Assembly (NCBI GenBank): GCA_025617745.1
Contig: CM046870.1
Span: 7,752,303-7,816,302, forward strand
Origin: Heliocidaris erythrogramma
Lineage: Eukaryota > Echinodermata > Echinoidea > Camarodonta > Echinometridae
Reading direction: 5' to 3'
Length of the DNA stretch: 64,000 bases
Shown: piece after piece, positions 51,001 through 60,000 of the stretch
How the letters are laid out: the number at the start of each line of letters is the position of its first letter
How positions within the stretch are numbered: the first letter of the stretch is position 1
Program-made: the position numbers and the translations under genes
Notes under the pieces: generated by a model
Database searches by the model: none
Told to the model about the DNA's origin: nothing
What the model saw: the letters and a program-made list of their open reading frames with translations, nothing else

Positions 51001-54000
51001 AGGCAAGAACTTTTCAAAACACTTGCATCACCACATTTCAAAGAATTCCTTGATATTAGGAGACACTTGCAAAGCTATGACAAAAAGATATGCAGTGTGC
51101 CGAAAAATCTGCCTGAAACAGCCTGCAGAAATCATCAGACGGAAAACTGGACACAAATTTGGTACATACAGCAGATGTTAATGAAAAATGAAGAAGCTTA
51201 ATGGGAGGAATTTTAATTTGTAAACAAATTTTTAGGCATTACTCCCAGTGTTAAAGATTGTATGCTCGATCTGTAATGAAAATCACAAGTCAGAAAAAAT
51301 TGGAACCAGCGGGATTCGAACCTGTCATCTACTGCTTGCCAGGGAGTGACTTAACCACCAGGCTATTCTGGTTCACGGCCAAGTCACGATGAACTGGAAT
51401 CAAATACCCAAGATCCTCTTCTTTCTGACTCATACAGCAGATGTTGTGAAATGTAAGTTTCACTATCAAAAGGCTTTATTTAAAAGCATAATGACGAAAT
51501 GCTTACCTTTTGCCATGACATCTTCTCCACGTCTAGAAGCCAGCTATCCCCCAGGGGGTGACCCTCCACACCCCTCCCTCCAAACACCAGGACAGCCTCC
51601 CTTCCATCCACATTCACTGCTGTGGCTGTATGCCTCCACCTGGGAGATGGCAAGCAATCCTCTTCATGCATGCATCCACTGTGTAGACGGTATGACTGTC
51701 GGTGGTTGGAATCCAGTAGAGTGAGGATGTACGAGGTTATACAGGGTTTGGCGGGGGATGTACGACCACCAAAGATGAGGAAGCTACCGGAAGATAGGGC
51801 AGTCATGGAGTGATGGAGCCTGGGACCTAACAAATACACAATACTTTTTTATTGGACATGCAACATAATCACAAAGGCAAGTATGTTTAAAAGCCTACTA
51901 ACTTTATTCCAGGTTTAAACCCCAACTGCCCTGTAAGTAGATAAAAGGAGTCCACTTATTTATGGTGCACCAAGGGCCAACCTCTCCATGCTGTATGAAA
52001 TACTGTAATTTTGCAACAAAATGAAGATATTTTTTTGTAAATCAAGCAATTAAAGAATAAATTCCGCTTTTCAACTTGATACAGTTTGTTTTCATCATTT
52101 TTGGTACAGAATTACAGAAATCTGAACAGAATACAGAGGATGACACTTAGCGCTACATAAAGCAGTGGACTAAGGTTAACCAGGGACTGAGATTACCAGG
52201 GACTAAGTTTAACCAGGGGGATGTTCCACATAGAGTTAAGTTGGACTTTGAATAACCCTAAAAAGGGCCGGGATATTTTGGCTATGCCTCGACCGTCGAC
52301 CGCGCAATCGCGCTGAAAATCGGCACGCACGTCGTGCACAACGTAATCTACATAATTGTATAGTTAAATGCTCCGATAAATTTTCACATTAATTAGTTAT
52401 GCAAATTTATGCAAGAAATCAAAATTTTGCTCTAAATCATTAAATAAAGCTCAAAATATGCTAATTTTTTGTCTAAACACTCTTTCCACTATTCTTACCA
52501 AATATACTTGAAAAAATTCGGTATCAAAATTGATTTCTTATGTATTTTATTGTATTTAAAATTTTTTATGTATTTCTTTGTTTTTTGTACCTTTTGTTTA
52601 TTGTTTTTTGGATGAAATTTGTCGGGGACACTTTCCCAAACATAAACAGCCTAAAATAAATTAATTTCAATCAGCAAATGTAAAAATATAGATTTCTAAA
52701 TTTTGGCTGAAAACACATTTTGTATTGAAATTATACATGAAATCACGTTTTTGAGCAATTTTCGGTCTGACGTGCAAGTACGAAATGTTGCGTAACTCCG
52801 GAACCGCATGCCGGACATCGCAAATTTGGTCTCAAAAGATGCGTAAGATTCGAAAGAAAAAAGTCATGAAACGCCATGGCAACTGCTTTGCGCGTTGCGG
52901 ACATATCGCGAGAAACGTCTAGGGGGGTGGATTCCACCCCCCCCCCCGGCCCTTTTAGGGTTAAAGTAGGACTTAAATTCCTAGTTGCGTGCTGTATATT
53001 ACGCATCATTGCACTGGCAGATCATGTTCAGGGAACGCGCGCTATTGGGAAGTCTATCAATGAGATTACACGTTAAAATACCAGATGCGCATTGGCGCTT
53101 TCGCACGACTCTAAGTCCAAGTTAACTCTTTGTGAAACACCCCCAGGTTTAACTTTGTCTACCTATATGAATATGAACTAATGATTAAGATTTTCAATAG
53201 ATCCACTCTATTAAAGGCAATTTCAACAGCCTAAGCAAATTATAGTAAAATATGTCATCCTTAAATATCACCTCTTATGTACATATAATCCAAACACAAT
53301 CTCTATATGATTTACCCTTAACCTACATGTAGGTGTAGTATTAAAATGGGTACCTGGTAGGAAGTAATTCCTTGAACGCTTTCAGCACATACAAGTTGGA
53401 ACTAGATGAATATTCGACCGTGCGGTCGGCATTTATGCCTCCCTCCGCCATCACCAAATTGGAAATGTATGGCATACATGTGGACTCTAAAAAGGATTGG
53501 TCCAACAAAATTACAAAACGTTTCACTTAAAATGCACAGGAGACAAAAAATTTATTTCATTTCATTTTAAAATACAAAACTTACCATTGATGACTTAAAA
53601 TCATCAAATACACCTAGGAAATAGATATTTTATAGCAAATAGACCACTGTCCCCTTGAAATTTCTAAAATAGGTAGGCCTATAATGACCTCTAGACCCTA
53701 AAATCTAATCAGTTCATCGTCCCTCACATATGCATACATGGGCCAAGTTAGCTTGATCTGTCAAACAGTTCTGAAGTTATTGCGAGAACGAACCATTGTT
53801 ATGTACATAATGACACCTCTAACCTTTGACCTTGAGCCCCCAAAATCTAACCAGTTCATCGTCCCTCCCATATGCAAACATGGGCCAGGGTAGAAGCTGA
53901 TCTGTCAAACAGTTCTTCAGTTATTGCGAGAAATAACCATTTTTATATATATAATGACCTCTATAACCTTTGACCTTTGACCTTGAGACCCTAAAATCTT

Positions 54001-57000
54001 GTCAGTTCATTGTCCCTCCCATATGAATACATGGGCCAAGTTAGAAGCTGATCTGCCAAACGGTTCCTAAGTTATCACAAGAACGAACCATTTTTATGTA
54101 TATAATGACCTCTATGACCTGACCTTTGACCTTGAAACCCCAAAATCTAATCAGTTCATCGTCCCACCCATATGCATACATGGGCCAAGTTACAAGCTGA
54201 TCCGCCAAACGGTTCCTAAGTTATCACAAGAACGAACCATTTTTATGTATATAATGACCTCTATGACCTTTGACCTTTGACCTTGAGACCCCAAAATCTA
54301 ATCAGTTCATCGTCCCTCCCATATGCATACTTGAGCCAAGTTACAAGCTGATCCGCCAAACGGTTTTTAAGTTATCGCGAGAACGAAAAGGGGACGGACG
54401 GACGTACGGACAGATGGACGAACCGAAAACATAATGCCTCCGGCACGACCTACGGTGGGTGGAGGCATAAAAATCTGAGGTAGTTGTACTTTAGGTCCCT
54501 TCCGCATACCCTTGGATGGATACATGTATGTTTAGTTAGATGCAATATAGATAAATTTATTTATATGAAATATGAATGTAGATTTTATCAGTATTAGATG
54601 GAAATGTTTACTGGTGTTTATATGCGATGTAAATATAGCTTCTATTAATCCTAGCATTAAGAACTGATTAAATGCCATTAATATTTCCTACCTAACTTCT
54701 CAGATCCCTCTGTCGCCTCCAGCTCTAAGATGTTACCAAGTTCAAGATCGATCATCTGAACCTTCTCCATCCTCCCATGGCATCCCTCTGTATCCCCAAA
54801 CCCTCCTGTGATGAGGACACCCTGTGTGCTTGGAACCAGTACACTGGCATGTGAAAACAGCCTCACCCGGGTAGCTGCCTCTGCTGTGGACTGCAGAGGG
54901 AGAGGTTTCACGACAGCAGTGGGAAGGTGGTCAGATCGTGGGCTAGGTTCGGCTTTTGGAGGTGCCACTGGCAGATCTGGAATTCAAACAGGCAATTCAT
55001 ATTTTCTATAAATCAAAAAGAGTAAGTAATGACAATTATGACATTAATGTATCGTGGCACTGTTGTTGGAGCATGATGGTATGAATGTACCTCCCTTTCG
55101 AGACAATTGACCACATTTTGTGCATTAGCTTAATAAATAAATTTTGATTCAGAGCTGTAAAAAATATACCAGATGCATGAACAGAAAGAGCGAAAATTTC
55201 TGCACAAACTATGTCCACATTTGTTGCATGACCTTCTTGCGTTTGATGCCAGGAATTTTAAAAACAAGAATAAGCTTAATAATCCCTAAATTGGAAACAC
55301 ATTGAGAGGTTCAAAATCATTGTTTTTTATCAAAATTGGCAATTTGTTCAACTTTTCGACAATTTTTAGAACCATGTATATTGTTTTCAAAGATATTATA
55401 CCTTATTGGAACCCTGTAGTACTACAAGAAAATTTTTATTGTTGCCAATTTGAAGAATAATATGTGATCAATTAAGCCCTTGAATAATACCAGTCCTGAA
55501 AGGGTTAAGAAGTCAAGACCCACGTGAGACCATATACATGTAGTAGTACCTAACTAGACAAAATAGAGGATACCCTTATAACAATGTGTTTATTATGAAT
55601 CTAAAACGCCCCCCCCCTTTTCTCCATTAGAGACAAAGATATCAATGCCCAATGGCACAGTATACTAGTCTGTGCTCACCTTACTCACAAAACAGAGCAG
55701 GTGTGAAGCATTTTAATCAAAGCCAAGGCTTACATGACAATATACATACCAAGCTACACATACATGTATATATGTATAGAGTGTAAGTATCGGTGTGATC
55801 AGTACACAAAGTGGATAAGACCAAAATGGATAAGAATTGCTGGATATAGGATGAATCGACATTGGACCAATTGGCAATAAAGCTTTTACACTTACCAGGA
55901 AAGAGATTTGCCCTAGCTTCAGCACACCGGCCATTCAATGCAGTAACTAGGATATAGTGAACACACTTCAGATGCCATTCCTGTGATAAAAACATATCAA
56001 GACAATAAGAAGTTCACGCATCTGAATAAACTCATTTAGCTCTATTTCCTTTTTTTCTTTCTTTTTTCCTGAATGTCATTGCAGCATTTCAAAGAAATAC
56101 ACATATATCACATTTTAAGACTGAAGAATAATTATCAATCATTTTTCATCTAAGACTTTTACTCGGTGTTAACTTGAAATTTTCAGGTAGGCCTATATCA
56201 TTATCACAAATAAAAAGTAAACTGCATGTAATTAAAAGATACACAGGTATATCCTCAGAGTGTGTATTCAAATTATGATTTTCTATTTCATTATTTACAT
56301 CAATATGGTAACCACTTTGATAATGTTATATAATTTATCACAGGTTAAACCTGAGTAGTAGTATTATGATTGCTATATTTTCTTTCTTTCTTTCCATTTC
56401 ATTTCCATATGATTGTTACTGTTCTTTATACTAATGCTTTGTATTGTAAAACAAAATATTGATGTCAATGTCAATGAAGTTTCTCAATAAAATACCAAAA
56501 TACCAAATACTAATAAATGCACACTCAATGGCAGCATGTGGCAAATTTGAAATTCTGTAAAATGTGAATCTTTATGTTCAGTAAATTGATTTCCTTTATT
56601 GTATTATTCCTGAGTTTTTATAAAATCTCACCTCAAACTCATCAAAAAGTTCTAACCCTTCTACTCTCCTTCTCTCCTCCTCAGAGATCACTTGTGTGTA
56701 GTACTCATACATGTTAACTGCGCTGGATGCTTGCCAGCCCTGCATGAAAGATACGTATGTTACTGGTGCGTTTACATGATTGTGTGATTCTAACCAGTAC
56801 ACATTTGGTGACCAAACATGTATTAGTGTACTAAGCAAATTCAGAAAGAGAAATGATGATATCATGCCTATGATGGCAATAATTAACATACAATCTAGAC
56901 ATAGAAATGTACTTTATTCAAATGTCACTAAACACTTTACTCCTATCATGCTAGTCATCAGATTCATCATTCATGCACGCAAACAATTAGTGGACCATAT

Positions 57001-60000
57001 CAACTCCCTCGTTAGAGTGAAATCTTCTATTATCAAGTCCCTCATATAGTAATTCATGTATAGATCCCCTGTTCCTATAGACTGTACCTGTTCTATAAAC
57101 CTGGCACAATGTTTCTGCTTGCTGGAGTATTTTTGAATGGCGTTTAATGGTGAATTGAGCTTCTGGAAATGTTTCTGCCTGTAAATAAAGGATAACAATA
57201 ACAAACTACTGAGTAAGTTTAATCAAGCACATCATAATGATAAAAGTATTGCAATTTTAGGCATAAATATATTTTCTTTAATTACATCAAGGAACCAAAT
57301 TCATTGCTTACAAAGAATTCCTTGCAGAAACTAATTATTGGTTAGAGTAGTTTATACTTGAATTCAAATCACAGAATTGTTCAACAAATTATTCATGTCT
57401 TTCATGTATTTGTACACTAAATTGCAAAAAAACTATAATTCCTACTCACATAACAATTCCAAAGGCATCATCAGGAAGAACCTACAAAAAATGATAAAGA
57501 ACAAGAAAATGAAAAATTACAAAATGGTTAATAATTAAAATAATAATCTGGATCTATATATACATTGTAACTCAACCCATCCACAATGTCTCTATTTTGT
57601 GCTTTATACAAATATATATAACCCCGCACACAATGTATGCACATTTTTCACTCCCTGGGCAACACTTCTTCCAGGCATCATTTTCAGGCACATATGCACA
57701 GTGCTGCACAAACCACAATGACTTTCGCATCCTAGCAGGTACCAATTTACATGTAACTCCTGGGTGGAGAGAAGCATTGTAAATGAAATGTGTTTATATT
57801 TCTTCCTTTAATAGTACACTTTAGCTTACCTGTTCATATGAAATAAACTGACCATTTGGAAAGGTCTTTGCAGCCCAGTTTATGAGAGCATTTGAACTGT
57901 AAAAATAGATTGAGAGAGAAAGGATAAAGTTTGACCTCATGTCATCTAATCTGACTGAAACATCTTTGTCCTAAAAGCACAATAGATAAATGCAAGAAGA
58001 ATTGGATATAGTATAAATGCAATTTTCTGCCTATTCAGGTTATTTAAACATTTATAGTCAAACATAACAGTGTTTTACTTAGTTTTGGGCTTAAATGCAA
58101 GGCTCAGCCAACATCGGTATTGAATTGCATCTATCGGCTAAGAATTTGATCCTGAGTTCACAGCACTTTGTCAGCTTAAAGTGTACCAACCGCCTAAAAA
58201 AATTAATGGAGTACAGCTAAAATGTACAAAATCAGCCTCAAAACATTTTACCTGGCCTTTAATGGGTTACCAGTTAAGGAGTATTACGGAAATGAAGGAA
58301 ACCATAAAACTCTCTCGTGCCGAACCCAATTCTGATTTTGGTTCACCATGGGCCCTTATTCTATGCGCATCGACTAATCTCTTCATTGTTTATTGGGAGT
58401 GTATTTCAACTTGCAATATCTCTTTATAGAATCAACATTTAAAGCTCATATTTTGAATACAGTATGGCAACATGGAACCCTTAACATGCACAGCAAAGCA
58501 TTTTTTTTGTGATTGGTACACTTTAAGTGTTTCAAGACAATTGACCTATTTTGTGGTTTGGCTCAATAACTTCAGCGCTCTACAAAATATACCAGATGTA
58601 TGAGTAGAAAGAGCAAAAAATTCTGCACACATGTCCATTTTTGTTGCATTACCATATTGCGTTTGATAGCAGGAATTTTTTTTTTGAAATCCTTAAAACT
58701 GGCAACACATTAAGCGGTTCAAAATTATTGTTTTCAAAGACATTACACCTTATTAGGGGTGGGAGTTTCGGGTATTTTTTCAATTCGGGAACCCGACGAT
58801 TTTTTGGGCGGGTTCCCGGTTACCCGAAAATCATATAACACAAATTACAAGCTTATATTTACCCTTAAGAAGCTATTAACACTGGGAAAAACTCGAAAGC
58901 ACATCACTACATGGATATTTACATGTAGATATTGAATGGCTGGTCGACGTTATCTACCGCCTTGTCATGTTACATACGTGAGTAATCATTAAATACTTAT
59001 TTTTGGGAAACGGGCATGTAATATTTTGACCCGGGACCCGATGCTCTCGGGCGGGACCCGGGTACCCGGTTTTTAGTCCCAGCACTACACCTTATTAAAA
59101 CCATGTAGCACTAAAAGAAAAATATTATTGTTGCCAACTTGAAGAACAAAATATGATCAATTTAGCCCTTGAATAATTCCTGTCCTGAAAGGGTTAAGCC
59201 AATTCCCACATGATGCGGAAACCACGTCACTAAAAATGGAGCAGCACAATGAAATGAAAGAAGCATAATACATTTTACAATACAAACAAATAAGCAGGTG
59301 GTCTATATGTAAGGCCTACAGATTGATTTAATATCTTTCAATGAGAAACACTTATCAAGAGAAAAGGGTGATCTTCATACACAGGTGATCTTTCTGAACA
59401 GTAGTGGTCACTCAATCAGGTTTCACATACCTGTCAGTATCAATGTATGTGATAACACATTCAGACAGGAGCAGGGTGGGCGACACTAAGTCAATGCCAA
59501 TGTCTTGGAAGACACTCTGCAGAGCATCCAGATGCTTTAGGTCTACTCCAAGAAGATGGTACTTGTCTGATGTTATGCAAACACCTACATTAAAACAAGA
59601 GGAGCGTGTAGTTCAAAATATATAGTTTGAGCCAAGTACACTACAATTAAGATGCAAGCAAGGTTAAAATATAAAGGAAAATGCAATTCATACATGAAGC
59701 TCTACATTGCTTTGGGAAGAAATGCAAAAGGAGTTGAATAGTATAGCTGTATACCGAAATCTTTTAAAGCATACCTGTCTATGGGCAATTTGTCTGAATG
59801 CAGGTAGAGATGTACAAACTGTAGACATTACCACTCCCATCTTTTATTGCATTATTAACCAAAAAATATTAAAGTGACAGTAAACTGAAGCTCCTAATGG
59901 CTCCATCTTTTAACAAGATTTGAAAAGTGTCTGTGCCTCTCATTTTCCCATCATGCCCCATTTTAGTTTCTACATGTAGAAGCTTAGAATATACCTGTAG

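Noticed and set aside
51302..51377. Functional tRNA gene
   Set aside because: Acceptor stem pairs well, but A-box spacing and T-stem pairing are wrong.
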